Shown here piece by piece: positions 1 to 7,783 of a DNA stretch of 13,924 nt. Made by a program: the position numbers and the translations under genes. Location: NCBI GenBank assembly GCA_964390645.1, contig CAYMLL010000215.1, positions 1 to 13,924 of the forward strand. The letters run 5' to 3'. Position 1 is the first letter of the stretch, and every line of letters starts with the position of its first letter. Below the pieces are notes generated by a model, which saw only the letters and a list, made by a program, of their open reading frames with translations, ran no database searches and was not told where the DNA came from. This stretch comes from CAYMLL01 sp964390645. GTDB lineage: Bacteria; Planctomycetota; UBA8108.

Positions 1-48
1 GGCCTGGGCCTGGGCCTGGGCCAGGGCCAGGGCCAGGGCCAGGGCCAG
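1..48 (+). repeat. Hexamer tandem repeat, (GGCCTG)x3 then (GGCCAG)x5
   Basis: Eight consecutive hexamers are visible, three with T and five with A at the fifth base. They encode Gly-Leu and then Gly-Gln pairs. A six-base unit keeps the reading frame whatever the copy number. The T-to-A switch creates an imperfect palindrome centred on base 20. The array may extend upstream of the window. Confidence 0.9.
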
Positions 49-291
49 GGACGCGGCTCGGGTCCCGGCCAGCCAACGCCGTTTCGCGGCGATCCACGCG
101 ACCTCGAGGAGAGCTACGCGGCGGGCACGTCGTCGACGGTCGCCCGCGGCAAGAAGGTCGAGCGCAAGGGCCGTACTCGCGACGTGCTCGCGCGCCGGCG
201 CCGCAGCGCGGCGATCCAGAAGTACGTGCTGCGGCTGCCGCCGGAGTTCCGACGCGTTGTGGCCGAGTACTACGAGGCTCTGGCGGAATGA
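1..291 (+). CDS. C-terminal fragment of a low-complexity Gly/Gln-rich protein
   Basis: This is the 3' end of a gene that begins before the window. Frame 1 is open from base 1 to a TGA at 289-291 and gives 96 residues. It starts with (Gly-Leu)x3 then (Gly-Gln)x5, encoded by hexamer repeats, followed by a basic region rich in Arg and Lys. It closes with an apparently helical tail (LPPEFRRVVAEYYEALAE). Its stop overlaps the start of the next gene as ATGA, which supports real coding and translational coupling. Low-complexity linkers with a short helical tail are familiar from large planctomycetal envelope proteins, often in clusters with MoxR ATPases and von Willebrand factor A proteins. That association is from memory and nothing in this fragment proves it. 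No catalytic motif is visible and the function is unknown. Confidence 0.75.
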   Translation, partial: GLGLGLGQGQGQGQGQGRGSGPGQPTPFRGDPRDLEESYAAGTSSTVARGKKVERKGRTRDVLARRRRSAAIQKYVLRLPPEFRRVVAEYYEALAE

Positions 292-1331
292 TGAATCTCT
301 CGAAAGCGCGCCGACTCTCGCTTCTCGCTGTTGCCGTCACGCTTCTTCTGCCCGCGACTCTCGCCGCGCAGGAAGCGGGAACACAGCGTGTCGGCGTGGC
401 GCGTCTGTCGCCGGAGGCGCGGCGCTCGATCAACGCCGGTCTCGCGTACCTCGCGAAGCCCGGCGTGCAGAACGAGGACGGCAGCTGGGGCAACAGCTCG
501 AACCCCGTCGCGGAGACCTCGGTCAGCGTCCTCGCGTTCCTTCTCAAGGGCCACGTGCCCGGACGCGGCCGCTACGGTCGCGTGATGGACAACGGCATCG
601 TCTACCTCCTCAACAAGGGACGCTCGCAGCGCGGATTCATCGGCACGCCGAACAATCACGCCGGAATGTACGAGCACGGCCTCGCGATCCTCGCGCTCTC
701 CGAGGCGTGGGGGCAGAGCAAGAATCCGCGCCTCAAGAACTCGCTGCGTCGCGCGGTCGACATCACGCTGCGCGCGCAGAATCGCGCCGGCGGTTGGCGC
801 TACAATCCCGAGCCGCGTGACGCGGACCTGTCGATGACCGTCATGCAGCTCGTCGCGCTCAACTCGGCGCGCGAGTCGGGTATCTCGGTGCCGTCATCGA
901 CGGTCGAGCGCGCGACACAGTACGTCCTCAGCTGTCAGCACAAGTCGAGCGGCGGCTTCAAGTACATGCCGAACAGCGGCGAGCCGGGATTCGCGCGCAC
1001 CGCGGCCGGCGTCATGTCGCTGATCATGTGCGGGCAGCGCAGACACCGTGCGACGCAGCGCGGACTCGACTTCCTGAAGGCGTATCCCGACCAGAAGTTC
1101 GACAAGAACTTCCCGCGCTTCCACTACTCGCATTACTACGCGGTCCAGGCGATGTACCAGAACGGCGAGGCCGACTTCCAGGCGTGGTACCCGCGCATCG
1201 CGACAACGATCCTGTCGAAGCAGCAGCAGGACGGTAGCTGGCGTGGCGCGCACGGTCAGGCTTACGGCACGGCGCTGTCGATCCTGATCCTCGGCGTGCC
1301 GTACCGCTATCTGCCGATCTACCAGCGGTAG
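288..1331 (+). CDS. Secreted prenyltransferase/squalene-cyclase-fold toroid protein
   Basis: The product has 347 residues with an N-terminal signal peptide (basic start, hydrophobic residues 10-26, likely cleavage near LAA-Q at 26-28). The rest resembles the alpha-alpha toroid of squalene cyclases and prenyltransferases. QW-type motifs recur at EDGSWG (63-68), AGGWRY (167-172), GGFKY (212-216) and QDGSWRG (324-330). A segment beginning DADLSMT (from 178) follows the second repeat, as in many planctomycetal toroid proteins. It is much shorter than true squalene-hopene cyclases (over 600 residues) and I see no DXDD catalytic motif, so terpenoid cyclase activity is unlikely. A binding or scaffold role in the periplasm is my inference. 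ATG 288 overlaps the previous stop; the in-frame ATG at 291 is an equally possible start. There is a 6-bp gap to the next gene. Confidence 0.88.
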   Translation: MMNLSKARRLSLLAVAVTLLLPATLAAQEAGTQRVGVARLSPEARRSINAGLAYLAKPGVQNEDGSWGNSSNPVAETSVSVLAFLLKGHVPGRGRYGRVMDNGIVYLLNKGRSQRGFIGTPNNHAGMYEHGLAILALSEAWGQSKNPRLKNSLRRAVDITLRAQNRAGGWRYNPEPRDADLSMTVMQLVALNSARESGISVPSSTVERATQYVLSCQHKSSGGFKYMPNSGEPGFARTAAGVMSLIMCGQRRHRATQRGLDFLKAYPDQKFDKNFPRFHYSHYYAVQAMYQNGEADFQAWYPRIATTILSKQQQDGSWRGAHGQAYGTALSILILGVPYRYLPIYQR

Positions 1332-1337
1332 GACGAA

Positions 1338-3389
1338 GTGGAGAGATCGCGGCCCGCACCAGTCTTGCTCGGTTGGCCCGTGTTGATGGTGGTCACGGTC
1401 GTCGGGTGGATCCTGGTGGGTGCCACGGTGGACTCGGAAGGCGGCACACCGGGACGCGGGAGGCTGAAGGAGGGCGCGCCACAAGCGGGCGAGAAGCCGG
1501 ACGACGGCGCCGCCGGCTCGGAGGCGTCGAGCGGGCCGCCGCCGGCGAGCCTCGGGCGACGGCTCGAGCAGCTGGAGTCGGACGACTGGATCCTGCGTGC
1601 CGACGCGCTGGCGTTCTTCGCGCGCCACGGTTTCAGCGAGGCGCTGGATCCGATCCGCGCGATTCTTGCTGACGAGACGGCAGAACCGTGGGTCCGTGGT
1701 CGCGCGCTGCTCGCGGTCGTCGCGATCCGAAGCGACAGGAGCGCGGCTCTCGAGGAGATCGTCCCGTTCGTCACCCATGCGGACGCGCGGCTGCGCGCCG
1801 CCGCAGCGGAGGCGCTCGACACGGTTCCGGCCGACGCCGCGGATGCGCAAATCGAGAAGCTTCTCGGGGACAGCTCCGCGGAGGTTCATCTGCGCGCGCT
1901 CGCGGCGCACGCGCGTCGGCACGGCGCTGACGCCTGGTCGATCGTCGACGAGCGGACGCGTTCGCTCGACGCGAGATCGTACCGCTGGGGAGCTCGCGCT
2001 CTCGCGCTGGTCGGCGCCGACGCCGCCGTCGAGCGTATCGCGAAGCTCATCGAGACGGACGAAGCGATTCTGCCGGTCACTCGAGGCCTCGAGGGTGTCC
2101 TCGACGGCAAGCTCGTCGCGGTTCTGCTGCGCGCGTTCGCCGCGCTCGAGTCGAGCGATGCGCGCGTGCCGTTCGTGCTCAGCGCGCTGCAACGACACGA
2201 GCGAGCGCAGCTCGATGCGTCGTACCGAGCGGCGCTCGAGGCCGCGGACGCGGACGGCGATGAGGCCACGGTGCGGACGGTCTCCCGGGTCGTCACGATA
2301 CTGGGAAGCTCGCCCGCGGTCGGAGACCCGCTGCGCAAAGCGCTGTCTCGGGCCGAGGATCCCGAGACGATCAAGGCCGGCCTCGTGGCGCTCGGTCCGC
2401 GGCCGATGGAGCCGGATCGCCATCGCGCGCTCTTCACGTCCCATCTCGAAAACGAGGACTTCTCGATCCGGGCGCTCGCGATTCGCTGTCTTGCGCACTG
2501 CGACAGCGTCGACCTCTACGAGCTCCTGCGTCAGCGAGTCGAGGACGAGGAGCTCTTCGTGGTCCATGCCGCTCTGAACGCGCTGCTGCGGGCGCCGATC
2601 GAGCACGCGCCGCCCGGCAAGCTCGTCGCGTATCTCGAGAAGCCGCTGACCAGCGAGAACGCGGCGACCCGCGAGCTCGCCTTCCAGCTGCTCGGGCATG
2701 CCGGGTCGGAGAAGGACTTCCAGCCGGCGCTGAAGCTCCTGGTCGACCGTCTTCGCGGTCTCGACGAGCAGCGGCGCGCGGCCGCCGCGGAGGCGCTCGG
2801 CAAGATCGCTCCGTTCGAGGGCATCGCGCACGTGTCGCGGACGCAGGGCTACCTGTCGAGCTGGATGGTCCTCGGCACCTTCCTGAACGACAAGGAGCAC
2901 AAGGGATTCAACGCCGAGCACCCACCCGAGAAGGAGATCGACTACACGAGGAAGTACAAGGCGAAGTACCTCTGGGTGCTCGAGCGGCGCACGAAAGAGC
3001 CGATCGAGCGCGAGATCGCGTGGTCGGAGGCCATGATCGAGCGCACGGACGGTCGGCTCGAGCTGGCGCCGGTCCTGCCGCCGCCCGGGACGCTTTCCGT
3101 CGCGTTTGCCGTCGCCGACTTCGAGGTCCGGTCGCCCGGTACGGCCGTGATGGGCATCGACGGCGACGACGCGTTCCGTGTCTGGCTCAACGACGAGAAG
3201 ATCGCGGAGCAGGTCGCCGGGTTCAAGTCGCGGCAGGCGTGTGTCGCGGAGCAGCGCGGTATCCAGGTGCAGCTTGCAGCGGGCATCAACCGCCTCGTGG
3301 TGAAGTCGTCGAACATCGATCACGACTGGTGGGTGCGCGTGCGACTGACGGATGCCGACGGCAAGCCGATCGAGGTCATCGCGCCATGA
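1338..3389 (+). CDS. Membrane-anchored HEAT-repeat protein with C-terminal jelly-roll-like module
   Basis: The product has 683 residues from a GTG start at 1338, six bases after the toroid gene stop and preceded by AGGA (1330-1333). In-frame starts at 1380-1386 would cut into the hydrophobic segment. Residues 11-30 form one membrane anchor or uncleaved signal. Residues 34-70 are a Gly/Pro/Ala-rich linker. Residues 72-490 are repeated helical pairs of the HEAT/armadillo type, rich in Ala, Leu and Arg (for example RLRAAAAEAL at 151-160 and RAAAAEALGKI at 480-490). Residues 505-683 are a different module with the signature W-M-V-L-G-T-F (509-515), PPEKEIDY (529-536), DDAFRVWLNDEKI (610-622) and INRLVVKSSN (650-659). 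It resembles the beta-sandwich accessory domain that recurs in planctomycetal exported enzymes. No catalytic residues were recognised. Its stop overlaps the next start (ATGA at 3386-3389). Confidence 0.88.
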   Translation: MERSRPAPVLLGWPVLMVVTVVGWILVGATVDSEGGTPGRGRLKEGAPQAGEKPDDGAAGSEASSGPPPASLGRRLEQLESDDWILRADALAFFARHGFSEALDPIRAILADETAEPWVRGRALLAVVAIRSDRSAALEEIVPFVTHADARLRAAAAEALDTVPADAADAQIEKLLGDSSAEVHLRALAAHARRHGADAWSIVDERTRSLDARSYRWGARALALVGADAAVERIAKLIETDEAILPVTRGLEGVLDGKLVAVLLRAFAALESSDARVPFVLSALQRHERAQLDASYRAALEAADADGDEATVRTVSRVVTILGSSPAVGDPLRKALSRAEDPETIKAGLVALGPRPMEPDRHRALFTSHLENEDFSIRALAIRCLAHCDSVDLYELLRQRVEDEELFVVHAALNALLRAPIEHAPPGKLVAYLEKPLTSENAATRELAFQLLGHAGSEKDFQPALKLLVDRLRGLDEQRRAAAAEALGKIAPFEGIAHVSRTQGYLSSWMVLGTFLNDKEHKGFNAEHPPEKEIDYTRKYKAKYLWVLERRTKEPIEREIAWSEAMIERTDGRLELAPVLPPPGTLSVAFAVADFEVRSPGTAVMGIDGDDAFRVWLNDEKIAEQVAGFKSRQACVAEQRGIQVQLAAGINRLVVKSSNIDHDWWVRVRLTDADGKPIEVIAP

Positions 3390-6300
3390 GATCTACGCCG
3401 GCTCTCCTGTGCACGGTGCTCTTCGGGTCCGCAGCGTACGCACAGCCGGTCTTCACGCCGAGCGACCCGCTCTGGGAGGCGGCGCTGACGGCGTACGGTG
3501 AGGGGCGGACGGAGGAAGGTCACATCAGCCTTCGCACGCTCCTGGAGCGGTCGCCGGGCGACATGGATCTCGCCGTCGCCTGCCTCGACCGCATCCGCAC
3601 CGTGGCTGGTCGAATCAACTTCGACGACCCGTGGGTTCGCTACGCGTCCGAGCGTCTCATGGCTCTCGAGCGACTCGGCGCGATCTCCGCAAACTCCCGC
3701 ACCGCGCGAGAGAACTTTGCCGCGAGCGTGGAGATCGGGATGAGCGACGGTCACCGGCTCGAGGTCATCGAGGAACTCGACCGAGTCGCCGAGAAGAACC
3801 CGCACGACATTCACTGGAAGATCACGCGCGCGGAGGGGTACCGCCGGGTCGACTCCGTGAAAACGCTCCCGATCTACGAAGCACTGCGCGCCGAGAAGGA
3901 TCTCGACCATCCTGACGTCATGAAGCGCGATCACTGGCACCGCATCGACAAGGAGCTGGGCGTCGACAACGATCAGCTGCCGAAGCCGCTCGAGCCGCCG
4001 CCAGACGGGAATCCGCTTCCGCTGCTGGAGCCGGACGATCCCGATGGGCTCTGGGGCGACGCCCAGGCGCGTACGCCGCGCAAGATCGCTCCGCTGATCG
4101 ATCGGCTCGCGAGTCAATCGCTTGCCGAGGACCAGATCGTGCCGTGGCGCGACATGAGCGGGCTGATCGATCCGCCGCGCGCGGTCGATCTCTACCTGCG
4201 GAGTCTGCCGGAGGCTGAAGTCGCGCCGCTGCGGAAGTTTCAGGCAGCACAGATGCGGATCGAGGACGTGCGGGACGCTCCGACGACGTCCGAGGTGCTC
4301 GCGCTCTACCGCCGATACGCATGGGCGCTTCCGGCGCAACGGCTTCTGCTCACGAACGCGAACGAGGCGTTGTGGGCCGGCTTCACGCACTCGGCGCTGA
4401 GGAGCTTTCGCGACTTGCTCGACCACGCGATCGATGAGAAGCTGCGCGACGACGTGACCGTCGGCCACTGGATCGCGCTCGCACAAGCCGGAGAGACTGC
4501 GGCCTTCGACGCCGCGATCGCGAGTGTCGACCCTGACCGCGTGTTCTCGTGGCTGGGGAAGCCGACGACCGCAAAGGAGATCCGCGAGCGGCTTCTGATC
4601 GCTCCGGTGCGTGCTGCGGACGACGAGGCCCCGTCGCTCGCCGATCTCGAGACGCGTGTCGTCCGTATTCCGTCGGCTGCCCCCTGGCCCGCGGAGTCGC
4701 CGTCGGATGCGATGTCCCTCGACCTGCGCCTCGACGGCGACGATCTCTTCGTCAGCGCGCGCAATCTGATCGCGCTCTACGACGCGAAGTCACCGGCCGC
4801 ACCGCGGTGGACGCGGGTGCAGCGGCATCACATCGAGGAGAAGAAACCTCGCGGACACTATCCCGGCTACTTTCGACCGACACTCGCCGGGCCGATCTTC
4901 TACGCCCGTCACGGCTTCACGTCGACGCCGAACGGCGTCGCAGCGTTCGATCGTGCGACGGGTCGGCCGATCTGGTCGAACGAGCCCGACAGCCCGAGCC
5001 GCTCGCGGGGTCGGCGACCCGAGTTGCACATCCCGATGGGCGACCCCGTACTGGCGAGCGGACTGCTCTACTACCTGGAGTGGAACGTCTTCGACAACGT
5101 GCATCAATCCCGTGGGCGGCAGCTCGGGCTTGTCTGCTACGATCCGCGTCGGCGCGAGCGTCTCTGGGGCAGCACGATCGTCGAGGCCGGATTGTCGTCG
5201 GACATCACCGCACGCTTCGAGCGTGCGCCGCCGGAGCCCGCGATCTACGGCAACCGCGTCACGATTCACGACGGGGAGATCTACGCGTGCTCGAACGCGG
5301 GAATCGTCGCACGCTGCGATCCGCGCGACGGCCGCGCGGACTGGATCCATTTCTACCGGAAAGGACGCGGCAGCTCGGGCGCGCGCGTTCTCGGAACGGC
5401 TCCGATCGTCGCGGGAAACAACGTGATCTTTCTGCCGCGAGACGCGGGCCGGGTCTTCGCGCTGGATCGGCGCACCGGTCGCGTCGTATGGGACAACGTC
5501 CTGGTGCTCGCGCAGGAGTGTCTCGGCGTCGTCGACGCCACACTCGTCATACGCGGTCAGGGCTCAGTCGCGGCGCTCGACCTCGAGAGCGGACGCGTCC
5601 GTTGGCATCTGCCGCTCCCTCGCCCTTCGCTCTCTCGCGGTCAGCTGATCGGAAGCTCGGTGTACGTGGGGCTCGACGATGGGCTCCGGCGCATCGACGT
5701 GCGCACGGGGCGGATCGTGGAAACGCGCGATTGGGGGCTCGACCGACGGCGCCCGGTCGCGTTTCGAGTCCGCGAAGGCGAGCTCTTCGTCGTCACGGAC
5801 GAGCCAGCCGACGATGTTCGCCAGCCGCTGGGCGAGTCCTTGAGCTCGAAGGTGAAGTCGGACGCGTCGCCGATCGACGGCCCGGTGTCTCGCGCGTGGT
5901 CGATCCATCGAGAGAGCGCGCTGCTGTCGATGCCGCCGAAGGGATCACCGCTTGACGGGCGCGCGTTCCTGCTCGCGGGCGGCGTGCTGGAGTCGATCGA
6001 AGTCAGCGCTTCGGGTGCGATCCAGTGGCGGCGCTTCGTCGACACGAGGGGACCGAGCATTCACTTCGTCGACCGATCTCTGCTCGTGGTCGCACCCGCG
6101 CTCAGCGGCTCGAGAACCCGCAGCCGCGTCGTCTCCGTCGACGGCGAGTCCGGGAACTCCCTGTGGACGCGACAGGTCCCACTGCAGGTCGCGGAGGTGC
6201 TCGCGTGCGGCCCGATCGCGGTTTTTCATGATCGGAAGGGCGCGGTCTTCGCGGTCGACGCGTCGACGGGCGAACGGCTCTGGGAGCGGCGCGTCGGAAA

Positions 6301-7570
6301 CGGCCACCTGCGCGTGTCGTGGGAGGACGGCAGCGTGCACGTCATCACCGTCTCTCAGGAACGCGAGCCGCATCATCTTCGGCTCGACCCGACGAACGGA
6401 CAGGAGCGTGCGAGCTACCGCATCGAGTTGACTGAACGCAAGAACGCGTCGATGCACGGTCGTCTTGTCGCGGGCGGCTACTACGAGATCACCTTCGATC
6501 CCGTCGAGGCTCGTCACGTACGACTGGTCGCGCTGTCGGAGATCAACGGCCGCGGGTGGGCGTCCATCGCGGAGCTGCACCTCATCGGCGAGGACGGCAA
6601 GAACCTGCCTCGAGAGAGGTGGACCACGAGCACGGACAGTTACGAGAAGAACTCGCGCTACGACACGCGCCCGCTCACCGCGATCGATGGCGATCCGGTC
6701 ACCTGGTGGCACTCGCAGTGGCTCGGGGGCATCCCGCCGCATCCGCACTGGGTGCAGGTCGACCTCGGTCAGCCGACGAAGATCCGCGGCCTCCGCTACC
6801 TCCCGGCGGTGATCGTCAACAACAACGGTATGATCCGCGACTACGAGTTCTACGTGAGCTCCGACGCCCAGGCCTGGGACGAGCCCGTCGCGGCCGGAGT
6901 GCTCGTGCAGCGAGTGAGGATCGATCGTCCGCTGCTGGCGCAAGGCGGCTTCTTCTTCGACTCGTTGAGTCCGCGAACTCGCAAGCACGGCGTCTACCGC
7001 TACGAGCTCCACGGCGCGCCGGCACGGCTCGTCTACGAGAGCGCGCGCCTCGTCACGTCGAGTGGCCCCTGGGTCGTGATCAACGCGCGCGAGAAGGAGG
7101 GTGCCGAGGAGAGGTGCATCGTGTTGAGCGCCCGCGACCCCGAGTACCGGTTCGATCTCGCTGCCAGCGGACACATCGGCAACGGCAGCGAGGTCGCGAT
7201 CGACGGTGACCTCCTCGTGCTCGCACGGAACAAGCTCCTCGTCGCGAATCTCCCCGAGAAGCGCATGATCGTGCCGCTGGCGAAAGACGGCGAGCTCCAG
7301 AACAAGCACGGCGTCGTCCTGCTCGTCGGGTCGACGAGGGTCCTGAAGATCGTGCGCACCGGCCGCCGCGAGGGCCATTCCGCGTTCCTCTTCGACCTCG
7401 AGGACGGCAAGCGCACGGACTTCCTCCTCGCCGGGGAGACGGAGCATTTTCAGGATCGGACGCGACGCCACGAGAGATGGCCTCTGTGGAGCTTCGACGA
7501 CGTGCTGCTGACGTACGACGGCTCGACCATCAGCGCGTGGGTCGACGCGGGAGACGCGGCCGGCGGCTGA
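3386..7570 (+). CDS. Secreted giant PQQ-type beta-propeller protein with embedded F5/8 type C (discoidin) domain
   Basis: The product has 1394 residues. ATG 3386 is chosen because it overlaps the previous stop as ATGA, has GAGGT (3372-3376) nine bases upstream, and opens a clear signal peptide with likely cleavage after AYA at 17-19. The same frame is open further upstream but that part lies inside the HEAT gene. Residues 24-250 are helical and TPR-like. From about 440 to 1010, blade motifs of the BamB/PQQ type recur, such as AAFDRATGRPIW (about 519), VFALDRRTGRVVW (about 691), AALDLESGRVRW (about 730) and FAVDASTGERLW (about 955). Residues 1032-1180 form an F5/8 type C domain (AIDGDPVTWWHSQW, HWVQVDLGQPTKIRGLRYLP, then YEFYVSSDAQAWDEP), a fold that usually binds carbohydrate or surface ligands. 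Further blade-like strands follow to residue 1394. No catalytic site was seen. A periplasmic or surface binding role is inferred. Confidence 0.88.
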   Translation: MRSTPALLCTVLFGSAAYAQPVFTPSDPLWEAALTAYGEGRTEEGHISLRTLLERSPGDMDLAVACLDRIRTVAGRINFDDPWVRYASERLMALERLGAISANSRTARENFAASVEIGMSDGHRLEVIEELDRVAEKNPHDIHWKITRAEGYRRVDSVKTLPIYEALRAEKDLDHPDVMKRDHWHRIDKELGVDNDQLPKPLEPPPDGNPLPLLEPDDPDGLWGDAQARTPRKIAPLIDRLASQSLAEDQIVPWRDMSGLIDPPRAVDLYLRSLPEAEVAPLRKFQAAQMRIEDVRDAPTTSEVLALYRRYAWALPAQRLLLTNANEALWAGFTHSALRSFRDLLDHAIDEKLRDDVTVGHWIALAQAGETAAFDAAIASVDPDRVFSWLGKPTTAKEIRERLLIAPVRAADDEAPSLADLETRVVRIPSAAPWPAESPSDAMSLDLRLDGDDLFVSARNLIALYDAKSPAAPRWTRVQRHHIEEKKPRGHYPGYFRPTLAGPIFYARHGFTSTPNGVAAFDRATGRPIWSNEPDSPSRSRGRRPELHIPMGDPVLASGLLYYLEWNVFDNVHQSRGRQLGLVCYDPRRRERLWGSTIVEAGLSSDITARFERAPPEPAIYGNRVTIHDGEIYACSNAGIVARCDPRDGRADWIHFYRKGRGSSGARVLGTAPIVAGNNVIFLPRDAGRVFALDRRTGRVVWDNVLVLAQECLGVVDATLVIRGQGSVAALDLESGRVRWHLPLPRPSLSRGQLIGSSVYVGLDDGLRRIDVRTGRIVETRDWGLDRRRPVAFRVREGELFVVTDEPADDVRQPLGESLSSKVKSDASPIDGPVSRAWSIHRESALLSMPPKGSPLDGRAFLLAGGVLESIEVSASGAIQWRRFVDTRGPSIHFVDRSLLVVAPALSGSRTRSRVVSVDGESGNSLWTRQVPLQVAEVLACGPIAVFHDRKGAVFAVDASTGERLWERRVGNGHLRVSWEDGSVHVITVSQEREPHHLRLDPTNGQERASYRIELTERKNASMHGRLVAGGYYEITFDPVEARHVRLVALSEINGRGWASIAELHLIGEDGKNLPRERWTTSTDSYEKNSRYDTRPLTAIDGDPVTWWHSQWLGGIPPHPHWVQVDLGQPTKIRGLRYLPAVIVNNNGMIRDYEFYVSSDAQAWDEPVAAGVLVQRVRIDRPLLAQGGFFFDSLSPRTRKHGVYRYELHGAPARLVYESARLVTSSGPWVVINAREKEGAEERCIVLSARDPEYRFDLAASGHIGNGSEVAIDGDLLVLARNKLLVANLPEKRMIVPLAKDGELQNKHGVVLLVGSTRVLKIVRTGRREGHSAFLFDLEDGKRTDFLLAGETEHFQDRTRRHERWPLWSFDDVLLTYDGSTISAWVDAGDAAGG

Positions 7571-7741
7571 TCCTGCCCGGAATCGGGTGCCAGCGAGGGC
7601 GTGAGCAGGGGCGCGTCCCCGGAATGCGACGTCCGGACTCGGAAGCCGCGGAGCGACCCGGCCGTGCGAACGAAGCTGCGGCGCCCTTGCCGCGGAGCAG
7701 AAGTAGTCTCGAGACGCGTTTCGCGCCGCGTGGAGCTCTGT

Positions 7742-7747
7742 TACCAT
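7742..7747 (+). promoter_or_regulatory. Candidate -10 element (TACCAT) for the metallopeptidase gene
   Basis: TACCAT matches TATAAT at four of six positions and lies 36 bases upstream of the ATG. No good -35 hexamer sits 17-18 bases before it. The same TACCATG heptamer occurs before the oxidoreductase gene at 10929. The rest of the 213-bp gap shows nothing convincing. Confidence 0.3.
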
Positions 7748-7769
7748 GGCGGCCGAGCATCGACAACGC

Positions 7770-7774
7770 GGAGA
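7770..7774 (+). promoter_or_regulatory. Ribosome binding site (GGAGA) fixing the ATG at 7784
   Basis: GGAGA lies nine bases before ATG 7784. This supports that start over the in-frame GTG at 7601, which would add 61 residues ahead of a clear hydrophobic leader. Confidence 0.6.
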
Positions 7775-7783
7775 ACACGCAGC

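Noticed and set aside
894..3323. Open minus-strand frame of 809 codons opposite the HEAT-repeat gene.
   Set aside because: The translation is dominated by Arg, Asp, Glu, Leu and Val without recognisable domains. High-GC genes with G/C at third positions leave antisense frames free of stops. The + strand gene has a coherent anchor, repeats and operon context.
3020..3385. Upstream extension of the propeller protein by 122 residues.
   Set aside because: The extension overlaps the HEAT gene's C-terminal domain and is arginine-rich; the ATG at 3386 starts a proper signal peptide in an ATGA overlap.
7576..7620. Small inverted repeats CCCG-GAAT-CGGG (7576-7587) and GGGG-CGCGT-CCCC (7608-7620) after the propeller gene.
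   Set aside because: Stems of four pairs without a T-run are too weak to call a terminator in such GC-rich DNA.
7601..7783. N-terminal extension of the metallopeptidase to the GTG at 7601.
   Set aside because: The extension is Arg-rich with no motif, while ATG 7784 has GGAGA nine bases upstream and begins a signal-like leader.
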